From Oreocharis arfaki (taxonomy: Eukaryota; Chordata; Aves; Passeriformes; Paramythiidae), in the NCBI GenBank assembly GCA_013398015.1, contig VZRR01011619.1, positions 1 through 64,000 of the forward strand: a DNA stretch of 64,000 nt. Reading direction: 5' to 3'. Made by a program: the position numbers and the translations under genes. The notes beneath the pieces were generated by a model. That model saw only the letters and a program-made list of their open reading frames with translations, was not told the origin of the DNA and made no database searches. Of the stretch, positions 1-11,279 are shown in pieces (position 1 is the first letter of the stretch; every line of letters begins with the position of its first letter).

Positions 1-140
1 TGTTCAACTTGGTGTCCCCCAGGGACCCCAAGGCCTTCTCAGCAAAGCTTTTTCCCAGCCTACCAGCCCCCGCCCATATCTCAAATGCCTGAGGTTTTCC
101 TCTCTAGGTGCAAGGCTTTGTCCTTTGAAGTGATATTGGA
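1..140 (-). mobile_element. CR1 LINE fragment
   Basis: The plus strand reads tgttcaacttggtgtccccc and then a run corresponding to a CR1 3' region in antisense. Almost the same start recurs at 25597, inside another CR1. The element is cut by the window edge, so only its right part is seen. It fades after about base 140. Confidence 0.75.
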
Positions 141-3100
141 CATATCTCTTATTTTCCTGATCATATTTTAGATATCTATGATCTATGACTTAGTTTAAAG
201 CACAAAACCAGCCAAGGATGAGAGATAAATTGCAGCAGAAATACATGTGTCTAAGTTGCTCTCTCCAAAAAACCAAAACCCATTTATAACAGATGCTGAA
301 ATCTTCTTCTTGGACAGCAGAAGAAGAGGCTAATTGGCTACAGGGGTCAGCTGAATTTGCATCAAGTCCTTAACTAATACCAGTATCCTTAATTGTCTAT
401 TTTCCTTGTCAAGCACCAGATATCTGACTCGGCACAACCTCTAACCAGACCAGGTGGAAATCAACAGTTGTATGACCTAATTTATGAAGGCTTGGAAAAC
501 TAGACATAAAAAAGTACTAAAAATAATATTAACAGCTTATTAAAGTATTTCACTTCCCTGAATTGAACTGAGATTTCATTGCAATCCAAAAGCTTGTTGG
601 TGGAAGTACCTTGGAAGGAAACACCATGAGGTTGGAACTATCAACAAGGTTAAAAAATAATTTTTATGTAATTTTAAAAGTTTTCTGCCTTCTTTCTCAT
701 ACAAATCTGGAGAAGTACTCTCTATACCTAAAATTGTCAACAACTGTGAAAATACACAAAATTTAACAATAGCTGTAGTTTTTACGAGTAGAAAAGCAAT
801 TTGAAACTCACAAATTCTCTTTGGTCAGGCACCAGTTACACATTTCTGAGACTGAAGTACTTGATTCACTACATTTACTAGGCATTCCCAACCATTAGTC
901 TTGATACAGTCTCCCTAGACTCACTTTCTAAGACACAGGATTTTTTTGCATAATAGCCCTTACACCAAATTATTCTCACTTAACTGGGCAGTCAGCTCCC
1001 TGGCACCATCATGACCAGAGACTTTTGCTCTTCCTAAAACACAGCAGTAGAAAAGGAACTTCTGGTTCCCTGAACTTCTGCTTCTCAGAAGGAAAAGGTG
1101 AGGGAATGAGGGCTTCTGCAGTCAGTCTCAATTTTCAACTTTTAAAGGGGTCTACTGTCCTCTCTTCCCCTTCTTAGACGGTTGGTTTTAAATACAGTCT
1201 TACACATACTTTGCAAGGCTTTAACCCTCTCCTGCCTCATTGCAGTTGTACACATTCTCTCATAACTTCCACAAATTACAAAAAGACAACATGTAACAGT
1301 AGGAACATGCAAAGGCAGAAGAAAAATTCCCTCTTTTTCCACTATGTCATTACTATTAATACACAGTGCACAAAGTATAAATATGTAGATGAAGAGGGAG
1401 AAAATTCTTAATTCTTGTTGCATTTACTCTCCCTTTCAACACTCTTTTGCCTTTGCCTAAAATTTTTATTTATCATCTCCTTAGCACATAATGATAGGCA
1501 AAAGGGGAAAATCCAGCTTCTTGCTTTCTCACTCCCATCTCACCTACATACATACATACGCTATATACTCCTCTTCCTTCTAAGTTGCATTCTTGCCCTT
1601 TAAATATCTTTTCCTTCCACTCTTTCTCAAGACCCCTTGGATTCTTGCTCTGCCACTACTAAGCCTCAATATGTGTGCAATGGGAGCTCAGACCCTGCTC
1701 GGTATATTCAGAGAACAGGAGCCTTCTCCTCAGGACTCAGAAAGGCTTAAGCACGCACTCGTGACAGAAGGTTGTGATCTGCCATGCAGAAAATAAGGTG
1801 GCAGTGAAAGGAGAGGGAAATACACAGCAGTGTATCCGTCTATTATATCTCAGCAAATCTGCTGGTAGACCAGGTGTTGTTTGTGTAAGTGCCACTTTCT
1901 CCTGCTGAGGTATTAGGTGCTTAGAGGGCCTTAGACACACTTCTTTCTCTAAGTGCTGGTCCTGAAGCCTATATATCCCCTTTACATTCTCAGGATACCC
2001 TGTCACCTTTCCTCCTGACAGAGGTCAACTTAGTTCTGCTAAAGAGTTTTACCAGCCTGTCAGAAAGGCAAGTTGATTGTGTCCTCAATCCATTTTACAC
2101 TCTACCAATCCATTTTCCAGAACTTTATTTCTTTACTTTTACCTAAAAAAAAAAAAAAGTTAGCTTTTATTTTTCCCCTTAAGTGTGCAGGCTTTCTTTT
2201 CTCATTCTATAAAAGCAGATGTTCTCTTCTCATTCTATAAAAGCATCTATGACCTCCAAACCAAACCTGTATTTCTACCTGTAAAAGTAAGGAAAATGTG
2301 TTCCTTACAAACAATTTAGTTGTGTCTTTCCTATAGCAGGTCCTCTGTACTGATAACCTATTCTAGTTTTTCCCATCAGGTTAAGTATATTTCTCTGAGG
2401 CACACAGTACTCCAAGATCAAGTGAATGTCTTCTTGGCTTTCTGACCTCTGGTTAGTGGAGAAATTCCTCCCCTCTGTAGTAACGGGAAGAAGAAAATAG
2501 AAAAGTGAGGAATGGCAACAAAAAAGCTGTTAGAAAGGGAAATGGGATCTTTCAATACCTCTTCAGTATGAAATTATCTGCTCCACTGGTAGTGTTGGGT
2601 GATGGAAGCAGCACCCTCTTCTATAATCTGACTTCACTTTTACTCAGTTCCTGTTTTACACAATCATCCTGGAAAAGCACTTCATCAATTGCCACTGCTT
2701 GATGTACCTCCTCTCTATGCAGGTCTACATTTTTTTAGTTTACCTAGGTTAACAAGCGTGATGTGGTGGATACACTTAGCATTTTTGAAATCTGCATGTT
2801 TGTTTTCATTGCTTTCTACAGGGATTGGGACAAAACTAGCAGGGCTAGAGATTGTTCAACAGGACACTTTGAGTCTTAATTGCATTCTCGAACAGTAAAA
2901 ATGCAGCTACAATTAGGAAATACACGTATTCAAAAATACAGATGTCTACAGAAACCACTGAGGCAGGGACAAGGGCAAAGAGAAGGGCAAGCGCACAGAT
3001 GTATGAGGACCACACTTCTAACTCAGTCAGTGAGGTGTTGTCCCGGAGATGAGGGACATATATTCCGTCTCCTGGTGCTCAAGAAATTTGTGATGTTTGT

Positions 3101-4435
3101 CTGAATAGGTCTCCCTCAAAAAAAGCTTCTTGTTAATAATTCCTGAAGCAGAGTCAATGTGTCTTCATCGTTCTTGGCAACGTTAGTCTGATTGAAATTG
3201 CCAACTGTGATTCATTTTTAGGAATTTTTTTCTCTACTTACAAATCAGGGTATGTTTCCCTTTCCAGATGCTCTTCTGAGCTTTCAGTTATGGCAAGGAA
3301 AAAAACCGGAAGACGAAACCTTGACCCGCTCCACAGACTAGTGTAAATTGCAGTGGAAACCATTGCTGAAGAATTATTGTCAAAACTGTAAAGTCGTGAT
3401 TGAGAGAGGTTAATTTTTTTCTAATTGTGATCATGCTGAGATTACCTTCTCAGGAATACCTTCTGGAGTCCGCAGCTGATTTGTTTCAATATTTAGGACC
3501 AGCTCTTTTATGATGCTCTTTTGTTTAACTAAGAACATATTTAACATGTGTGGACCTCATTGGTCTTCCACTAAATAGTATGAAAATAGTTGTTTTAGGT
3601 TCCTTTTGAGTATTTCTTCTTTTATTTATTTGCTTATTTGGGGGCTTTTTTGGTCAGATTTAACTTTTCAAACATGTAGGTCACTACAGAATTTTAGAAT
3701 AACAAACTGAAAGCTCTTGTTTTGTTGGGCCTGAGGGCAAATAATACATTATTTTTTGCATAGGTTTCAGTTTTTTCCTTCTTGGGAGGGTTGTTTCATT
3801 ATTTGTTCAGCATCAGTAAAGTTGCTGGTCACCTAGTACACATTTCTTTGACAGTCAGTGTTAAAATAGCCCTTGTCCTCATGAACATCTTGTCTATCAA
3901 CTTGGGAAGTCATTGTTTAAATTCCACTTGAATGGAATATGCTGTTATACAAATGATGCAAGAGGAAAGAAATAAAGCAAGAAAAATTAACCTCACATGA
4001 CTGTCCTTGTTATTTTTGGCAGAAAACCAGGTGAGAAGCCAGGAAAGAGGAGCTGACACCTGGATTCCATTCCAAGAGAAGTTCAGTGCACAGTTGATGA
4101 TGCTTTCGACCTTGCACATGCAATCAAGACCAATGCTGAAGGGTAGCTCCACATGTAAAATGCTGACAGTGTTCTGCATTCCCTGCAACAAATGAAGTCA
4201 GAAGAGTAGGAAGCATTATAAATGAGGTAATGTGTTTTTGAAGTGCAATGCTATTTTAAAAGTAAATACTGACCTCATGGTCTTGGAAATGCTGGAGACA
4301 GATTAGTGATGAAAAAGGGGTCTTTCACTCTTCTCTCTCTAGTAACAATCCAGTACAAATGAACAGAGACTGAAAGCTAATTAATTTGTGACCTATTTCA
4401 TAAGACTTATGTGAAGTGAAGCAGAGGACTTGGAA
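141..4435. other. Intergenic, no gene recognised
   Basis: AT-rich DNA with only short open frames lacking family motifs. The only structure noted is an A run at 2146-2158 and a 19-bp direct duplication at 2199-2245. No mobile element is clear. Confidence 0.6.
2199..2245. repeat. 19-bp direct duplication
   Basis: The string ttctcattctataaaagca occurs at 2199-2217 and again at 2227-2245, separated by 9 bp. A local duplication by replication slippage is the simplest reading. Confidence 0.8.
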
Positions 4436-4640
4436 TCTAATTTGAGTTGAAAGGGATCTTTTGAGGTCATCTGGTATAAGTCCCACTCAAGACAGAGACA
4501 GCTACTAAGTTCCATTAGACTGCTCATAGCCTTGTCTGGTATCTCCAGCAATAGACATTCCACAGTTTCTTTGTTATATCTATTTTTGACGTAATGAGCC
4601 TTGTTGTGAAAATGTGCTCAGCTTCTAGCTGGCATGCAGT
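4436..4640 (-). mobile_element. Degraded CR1 LINE 3' fragment
   Basis: The text from ttgaaagggatcttttgagg through tctccagcaatagacattcc resembles the antisense CR1 3' end (the 'ggaagggacct...ggtcat...agtcc' block followed by 'atctccagggatgga'). It is diverged and short, with uncertain edges. Confidence 0.55.
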
Positions 4641-5614
4641 TCCTCTGGGAGAGTCACATGCTAATTCTCATCAGGAAGGTCAATATTTAACATGCAAAGA
4701 GGCTAACTTCTCTTACTTTTGTATCAGATTAATGATAATGCCAGTGGACTACATGCTGCCTTTTCCCATGCAATTAAGTTCTGTTGAGTTTTTCAAAAGC
4801 CACTCTTCTTTCCTTGAGTATTCAGTTATCCTGGGGGAGGGACAGGGCAGGGGAGGCTGAGAACAGAAAGGGAGAAGACCTTTTTTGTTTTTCTTCCCTT
4901 GCTGACTAGCTAATAAAGAAAAAACGATGCCTAGGAAAAGAAAGTTCTAACATATGAACGAAATATCACTTATCTCTAGAAGAGAATCTATCCCACTAAA
5001 TATATTCACCCCTGTTTTGAAACCTTTAATGAGAAGTATCCTCAGGGAAAAGTTTTCTTTCATTTCATTTAAGAATCACACATTTTATCATTTGAGTATC
5101 CGTCGGCCATATTAGAATTCAGACAAATATCTGCATATTTGAAATGTCTGCCTGAATACTGAGATCATTTGTCAATGTCCTCACTGAATTGTTAGTCAGA
5201 CAGTTGTGCACATTATTTGAGACAGCAAATGAACTGTTTGGGTTGCTATGGTTACAGCCACAGAGAAGATAAATTTCTGCAGCTACTATCTTTCTTGAGG
5301 GGCTGGGGTAGGGAAAGATAATTGAAAAACTAAAGTTAATCCAACACATTAGGGTAGGGTCAGAACTGCAACAAAGCTTTATGTATGCACTTCATTATAT
5401 ATGTGGAAGGAACAATGTATCCATAAAAGTAAATAAATATTGATGGATGCTTCCATTACATTTCCTTTCTCTAAATTTATGCTGCAATTTGTACCAGTCA
5501 GGTAGCAATGATTGGGCTTGTTCAACCTACAGGAATTGTTAACTTGGACAGTTATCTGATTTAGAACAGCACGATGAGGTGATGATTTCGTCCAAAATTA
5601 CCACTAAAATTTTG
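4641..5614. other. Intergenic, no gene recognised
   Basis: No coding or repeat content is recognised. The 4594-4860 open frame starts inside the CR1 fragment and has no family similarity that I can see. Confidence 0.55.
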
Positions 5615-7435
5615 GGTTCATAGAAAAGCCGAATCACAGAATCATTTAGGTTGGAAGAGATCTCAGGATCATCTGTTCTATCCTCCTTGCTCATGCAAGG
5701 TCATCTACAGCATTTTATCCAGGACTCTGTCCAGTCAGATTTTCTGTCACCAAAGATGGAGACAACCTCTCAGTAAAAAAGGTTTCCTTGTGTTTACACT
5801 CTATGTGTTTCCTTGTGTTTACATAGAATTTCCTATTTCTTAATTTGTGCTTATTGCTTCTTGTTCTCTGGGCACCACTGAAAAAAGTTTAGTTCTGTTT
5901 TCTTCATTCTCTCCAACCAGGTAGTTATACACAATAATAAGATACCCCTTGAGCCTCTTCCACAGGCTAAACACTCCCAGCAGTCTTCACATGTGACAAA
6001 TGCTCCAGTCATTTCATCATCTTTGTGACCCTGAGGCGGATATGCACTTTGAAGTCAGCATCTTGCTTGAACTTGAGAGCCTACACTAGACACAGCAGTC
6101 CGGACATGGTCTCATCAGTGCTGATCAGAGAGGAAGGATCACCTCTGTTGATATGCTGACAGTGCCCTTTCTAACAGAGCTTAGGATACTATTCTCCCTT
6201 TTTGTTGTAAGGGTGCACCATTGCCTCAAGCTTAACATGGACCCAGGGTCCTTCTCTGCAAAACTGTTTTTCAGCCAGGCAGCCTCTCAGCTGAATGAGG
6301 GACTGGGGTTATTTATCGCCAAGGCAGGACTTTGCTTTTCCATTTGTTGAACATAACATCTTTCTATGCCTTAATCTCCAGCCTGTCATGCAAGCTTGGA
6401 ATGGCAGCACAGTCTTGTGGTGTATGAGCATCTTTCCACAGTTCTATACCACTTTAAAACTCCCTGAGGGTGCACTCTCTTACACCATACAGGTTATCAA
6501 TGAAGATATTAAACAATAATGAAAAGTATTGCTTGACTAACATGATCTCTTTTTGTGACCATGTGACCCTGCTAGTAGATGAGGGAAAAGCTGAGGGGGA
6601 GGTTTCTACTTGGACTTCAATAAAGCCTTTGGTGCTTTGGTACTGTCTCCCACAGCCCTCCTGGAGAGGCTGGCAGCTTCACTTTGTTGTAGTAAGCTAT
6701 CAGGTTGTATAGGCATTATTTCCCTTTTGTAAATCCATGCTGGCTGATTCCAATCACCTGCTTTTCTTCCATGTGTTTGCAAATGCTTTCCACACAGAAC
6801 TGAGATAAAAGACATTGAGCTGTATTCTGTGGATATTCCCTCAGCCTCCTTGAATATAGAAGTGTCCTTTGCTCTCTTCCAGTGTTCTGCAACCTCTCCT
6901 GGTTGCTATGACTGTTCAAAGATAATAGAGAGTGGCATCACAATGTCAGCCAGCTTCCTCAGCACTCATGATGCCAAGTGCTAGAGGCCACGGACTTCCG
7001 TATATCCTTTAAGTGCTCCCTAGCCTTAGCGCTGAGACCGAGTCTTTCTTGCTCCAGACTTTCCTTCTAGTGTCTGAGTCCTGAGTTTCCTGATGGCCAG
7101 TTTTACCGGCAAAGACTCAGGCAAAAAGGCAGTGAATAACTTGACCTCTTCCTTACTTCTCATCAATTCCCCTGCTGCTTTCAGCAGCAGTCCCACATTT
7201 TTCTCAGTCTTCCTTTTGCTGTTCAGAGATATGCAGAAGCCTTTCGTGTTGCCTGTCTCATTGCTTGCCAGATTCAATGCCAGCTGGCTAGAAAGGTCAA
7301 GGCAGCCTTTCTAACTCTGTTGCTGCAATATCAGATAGCAACTCCTCTTGGGTCATGTATCTTTGATTTCACAGCTTGTGAAGTTCCTTTCTATGTTTGA
7401 GTTCAGTCAACCTATGACTGAACACCACCTTATGA
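5615..7435 (-). mobile_element. CR1 LINE, mostly minus strand, with an inverted internal segment
   Basis: From aatcacagaatcatttaggt (antisense of a CR1 3' terminus) rightwards, the element runs through the 3' non-coding part and reverse-transcriptase remnants. At 6716-6919 the minus strand encodes SICKHMEEKQVIGIS and QHGFTKGK. At 7026-7277 it encodes a piece resembling the region before RT (ETGNTKGF). Between about 6515 and 6690 the same RT region instead reads on the plus strand (DHVTLLVDEGKAEG). Stops and frameshifts are abundant, so it is inactive. It abuts the next CR1 near 7436. Confidence 0.85.
6515..6690 (+). mobile_element. Inverted CR1 reverse-transcriptase segment
   Basis: On the plus strand this encodes LTNMISFCDHVTLLVDEG, and the DNA continues through ggacttcaataaagcctttgg, matching the CR1 RT stretch usually read as LVDEGKA...YLDFSKAFDTV. 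The flanking CR1 sequence on both sides is minus strand, and the left part of the minus copy stops at QHGFTKGK, just where this segment's RT text begins. It therefore looks like an inversion of one internal piece. Confidence 0.75.
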
Positions 7436-7807
7436 ACTAAATCATGGCACTAAGCGCCATGTCCAGTCTGTTTTTAAATACCTCCAGCGACAGTGACTTC
7501 TCCACCTCCCTGGGCAGGCCATTCCAGTGCCCAGCTACTCTTTCTGTAAAGAGTTATTTCTATTGTCTAGCCTAAACTTGCCGTGGCAGAATTTAAGACT
7601 GTGTCCTCTAGTCCTGTTGTTAGTTGCCTGGGAGAAGAGACTGACCCTCACCTGGCTACAACCACCTGTCAGGCAGTTGTAGAGAGTGATAAGGTCTCCC
7701 CTAAGCCTCATTTCCAGGCTAAACAACCCCAGCTCCCTCAGCTGCTCTTCAGAGGGCTCATGTTCTAGACCCCTCACCAGACTTGTTGCCCTTCTCTGGA
7801 TGCATTT

Positions 7808-8344
7808 CAGCATCTCAATGTCCATCCTAAACTGGGGGGCCAAGAACTAGACACAGCACTCAAGGTGTGGCACTGTGCCAAGTACAGGGGAAGAATGACT
7901 TCTCTGGTCCTGCTGGCCACACTGTTGCTGGTACAGGCCAGGATGCCATTGGCCTTCTTGGCCATCTGGCCACACACTGGCTCATGTTCAGCCACTGTCA
8001 ATCACTTCCCTCAGGTCCTTTTCAGCCCAGTTGCTGTCCAGCCACTCTGCCCCCAGTCTGTAGTGCTGCAGGGGANCAGCATCTCAATGTCCATCCTAAA
8101 CTGGGGGGCCAAGAACTAGACACAGCACTCAAGGTGTGGCACTGGGCCAAGTACAGGGGAAGAATGACTTCTCTGGTCCTGCTGGCCACACTGTTGCTGG
8201 TACAGGCCAGGATGCCATTGGCCTTCTTGGCCATCTGGCCACACACTGGCTCCTGTTAAGCCACTGTCAATCACTTCCCTCAGGTCCTTTTCAGCCCAGT
8301 TGCTGTCCAGCCACTCTGCCCCCAGTCTGTAGTGCTGCAGGGGA
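7808..8344. repeat. False tandem duplication, 268 bp x 2, joined by a single N
   Basis: Bases 7808-8075 and 8077-8344 are the same 268-bp CR1 segment with only a few differences, separated by one N at 8076. CR1 sequence before the first copy and after the second is continuous if one copy is removed. This is what unmerged overlapping contig ends look like. Confidence 0.9.
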
Positions 8345-8439
8345 TTGTTGTGGACAGAATGCAGGACCTGGCACTTGGTCTTATTAAACCTCATATTGTT
8401 GGACTCCATTGATTCAGCCTGTCCAGGCCCCTCTGCAGA

Positions 8440-8964
8440 CCCCTCCTAGTGTCCAACAGATCAATACTAGTTCTCAGCTTGGTGTCATTTGCAAATTTGC
8501 TGATGGTGGACTCAATCCTCTCATCCAGATCATCACTGAAGTTGTTAGGCAGGACTGGGCCCAAAACAGATCCCTGAGGGACACCACTAGTGACCAGTCA
8601 CCAACTGGGTGCAGCACCACTCACCACTCTCTGGGCTCAGCTGTCCAGCCAATTCTTAACCCAGCGAAGGGTGCACCTGTCCAAGCCATGGTCTTCCAGC
8701 TNCCCCTCCTAGTGTCCAACAGATCAATACTAGTTCTCAGCTTGGTGTCATTTGCAAATTTGCTGATGGTGGACTCAATCCTCTCATCCAGATCATCACT
8801 GAAGTTGTTAGGCAGGACTGGGCCCAAAACAGATCCCTGAGGGACACCACTAGTGACCAGTCACCAACTGGGTGCAGCACCACTCACCACTCTCTGGGCT
8901 CAGCTGTCCAGCCAATTCTTAACCCAGCGAAGGGTGCACCTGTCCAAGCCATGGTCTTCCAGCT
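8440..8964. repeat. False tandem duplication, 262 bp x 2, joined by a single N
   Basis: Bases 8440-8701 and 8703-8964 repeat the same 262 bp of CR1 reverse-transcriptase sequence, with one N at 8702 between them. The two copies look identical over the stretches I compared. Confidence 0.9.
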
Positions 8965-8989
8965 TTTCCAGGAGTATGCTGTGGGAGAC

Positions 8990-9743
8990 TGTGGGAGCCA
9001 GAGAGCCTGTAGCCACAGCAACCCCCTAGAAAGATGTGTGCTGACCACAGTCCCTGGGCTAGAGAGACCAAAAGGCCTCTCTCAGGATGCCTTGTTCTGC
9101 TCCCCTTTCCCTGGCCCCACCTGTGTACCTCCCCCATGCCCTCAGACTATTGGTCTCTGATGCTTTCTCTCCACCCCTACTGACCCCATATAAAAACTTG
9201 AACACATACTCTTTCATCGTTTTGTCCATCCTCTGTTCATCAGATCCTCATCTGCCTCCCTGAACCCCCACCACGCACGTGGCTGGAATAAACCTTTCCC
9301 GGAGACCAATACTGATTCTGTNTGCTGACCACAGTCCCTGGGCTAGAGAGACCAAAAGGCCTCTCTCAGGATGCCTTGTTCTGCTCCCCTTTCCCTGGCC
9401 CCACCTGTGTACCTCCCCCATGCCCTCAGACTATTGGTCTCTGATGCTTTCTCTCCACCCCTACTGACCCCATATAAAAACTTGAACTCTTACTCTTTCA
9501 TCGTTTTGCCCATCCTCTGTTCATCAGATCCTCATCTGCCTCCCTGGACCCCCACCACGCACGTGGCTGGAATAAACCTTTCCTGGAGACCAATCCTGAT
9601 TCTGTGCCATTGAATTATTGAGGAAACTATCCGGGGTGTCTGAGTGTGTGTGTGTGTGTGCAGTGGCCTCGCTGTGCAGCTCTCAGCCAGAGACGCTTTC
9701 AGAAGGTTGTGGCCTCACTACCAACAAACCTCTGGCCGCAGCA
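8990..9743 (+). mobile_element. Solo LTR inserted in the CR1
   Basis: CR1 text is interrupted after gtatgctgtgggagac and resumes at ggagatgctgtcagaggc. The insert begins TGTGGGAGCC and ends GCAGCA. It is flanked by ggagac (8984-8989) and ggagat (9744-9749), a 6-bp target duplication with one mismatch. It contains a TATA-like box (tataaaaa, 9189) and a poly(A) signal (aataaa, 9287) in the order expected of U3-R-U5, plus a short (GT)n near 9644-9661. Removing the false duplication gives about 470 bp. No gag, pol or env sequence is present, so it is a solo LTR of an endogenous retrovirus. Confidence 0.75.
9039..9605. repeat. False tandem duplication, 283 bp x 2, joined by a single N
   Basis: Bases 9039-9321 and 9323-9605 repeat the same 283 bp of LTR sequence, with one N at 9322. 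A handful of substitutions separate the copies. The TATA-like and AATAAA motifs recur at an exact 284-base offset (9189/9473 and 9287/9571). Confidence 0.9.
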
Positions 9744-10480
9744 GGAGATGCTGTCAGAGGCTTTGCTGAAGTTCAGGTAGACAGCATCCATGGCCTTCCC
9801 CACCTCCACCAGGCAGGTCACCTGGTCATAAAAGGAGATCAGGTTTGTCAGGCAGGACCTGCCCCTCCTAAACCCGTGCTGGCTGAGTCTGAGCTCTTGG
9901 CTGTCCTGTAGATGCTGTGTGATGACATGCAAGATGGTCTGTTCCACAACCTTGCCAGGCACCGAGCTCAGCTTGATAGGCCTGTAGTTTCCCAGATCCT
10001 CCTTCTGGTCCTTTCTGGGGATGGGTGTCACATTGGCCAGCTTCCAGTCGTCTGGGACAGCCCCAGTGAGCCAGGACTGATGATAAATAATGGAGAGTTG
10101 CTGGCTTGGCGAGCTCTTCTGTCAGCTTCCTCATCACCCTAGGATGGATCCCATCTGGTCCCATAGACTTGTGAGATCTAAGTGGCTTGGCAGGTCTCTA
10201 ACTGCTTCCTTCTGGATTACAGGGGAGTTATTCTGCCCCCTGACCCCATGCACCAGCTCAGGAGGCCAGTTGTTCTGAGGACAACCTGTCTTTCTGTTGA
10301 ATACTGAGGCAAAGATGTTAAGTATCTCTGCCTTTTCCTCATCTTTAGTTACTAAATTCTCTCTTGCATGCAACAAAGAATGGAATTTGTCCTTGCCCTC
10401 TTAGTGTCGTTAATGTATTTATAAAAATATTTTTTATTACCCTTCACAGAAGTGGCCAGATTAAGTTCTAATTGGGCTTT

Positions 10481-11233
10481 TGTTGGGGTGGGTGAGCTGG
10501 CAATGGTAGAAGCCGAGATGCCAGAAACCNNNNNNNNNNNNNNNNNNNNNNNNNNNNNNNNNNNNNNNNNNNNNNNNNNNNNNNNNNNNNNNNNNNNNNN
10601 NNNNNNNNNNNNNNNNNNNNNNNNNNNNNNNNNNNNNNNNNNNNNNNNNNNNNNNNNNNNNNNNNNNNNNNNNNNNNNNNNNNNNNNNNNNNNNNNNNNN
10701 NNNNNNNNNNNNNNNNNNNNNNNNNNNNNNNNNNNNNNNNNNNNNNNNNNNNNNNNNNNNNNNNNNNNNNNNNNNNNNNNNNNNNNNNNNNNNNNNNNNN
10801 NNNNNNNNNNNNNNNNNNNNNNNNNNNNNNNNNNNNNNNNNNNNNNNNNNNNNNNNNNNNNNNNNNNNNNNNNNNNNNNNNNNNNNNNNNNNNNNNNNNN
10901 NNNNNNNNNNNNNNNNNNNNNNNNNNNNNNNNNNNNNNNNNNNNNNNNNNNNNNNNNNNNNNNNNNNNNNNNNNNNNNNNNNNNNNNNNNNNNNNNNNNN
11001 NNNNNNGGAATAAACCTTTCGGAACCCATGCAGAGAGCCCTCCACGCTCCTTGCTCCTGGTAACACCTGAGCTGTCCTGGCCTGGGTGTGGGGCTGTGTC
11101 TCGGTGCCATCCATCGGCACGGGGGCTGGAAGTCGGCCTGCGAGGTGCCGAGCTGCACCCCCAGGGCATCCCTTGCAGGGGATGCTTTTGGGTTAAAGCG
11201 GCGATTTCAGCCACCCCACAGCACCCCGCATCA
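10481..11233 (+). mobile_element. Second LTR-like insertion in the CR1, mostly hidden by an N gap
   Basis: CR1 text breaks after ttctaattgggctttt and resumes at cttttgcctctctaattttt. Between them lie tgttggggtgggtgagctgg, the 477-N gap (10530-11006) and then ggaataaacctttcggaacc and a GC-rich tail. The aataaacctttc string is shared with the LTR at 8990-9743, so a related LTR is likely. A repeated cttt at both junctions may be part of a target duplication, but the exact ends are unclear. Confidence 0.5.
10530..11006. other. Assembly gap, 477 N
   Basis: A run of N within the second LTR-like insertion. The hidden sequence is probably the body of that LTR; open frames spanning it are meaningless. 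Confidence 0.95.
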
Positions 11234-11279
11234 GTCTTTTGCCTCTCTAATTTTTTTCCTACATGACCTATTAACAACC

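Larger units (their letters stand above)
7535..10480 (-). pseudogene. CR1 ORF2 reverse-transcriptase and C-terminal remnant
   Basis: From 10,480 leftward the minus strand gives KAQLELNLATSVKGNKKYFY, LVTKDEEKAEILN, MTPIPRKDQKEDLGNYRPI (RT), LSQHGFRRGRSCLTNLISFYD, then after the LTR interruption SDDLDERIESTISKFANDT (8621-8827), NMRFNKTKCQVLH (about 8370), MAKKANGILACTSNSVASRT (about 8000) and the C-terminal RRATSLVRGLEHEPSEEQL (about 7790). The catalytic FADD is FAND. The order and spacing are those of a CR1 RT, with two false duplications at 8077-8344 and 8703-8964. Confidence 0.82.

Noticed and set aside
4007..4035. Possible 8-nt microexon between cag and gtgaga
   Set aside because: The region is intergenic, the motif is short enough to arise by chance and no flanking exon is visible.
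6470..6712. Plus-strand open frame as a host gene
   Set aside because: Its content is an inverted CR1 reverse-transcriptase fragment.
8409..8840. 143-codon plus-strand open frame
   Set aside because: It is antisense to CR1 ORF2 and spans a false duplication and an N.
7808..9605. Three true tandem duplications of about 270 bp
   Set aside because: Each junction carries a single N, copy lengths match exactly and surrounding repeat sequence is continuous with one copy removed. Assembly artefact is more likely.
10352..11277. Long open frames of 203-269 codons
   Set aside because: They are open only because most of their length is the N gap.
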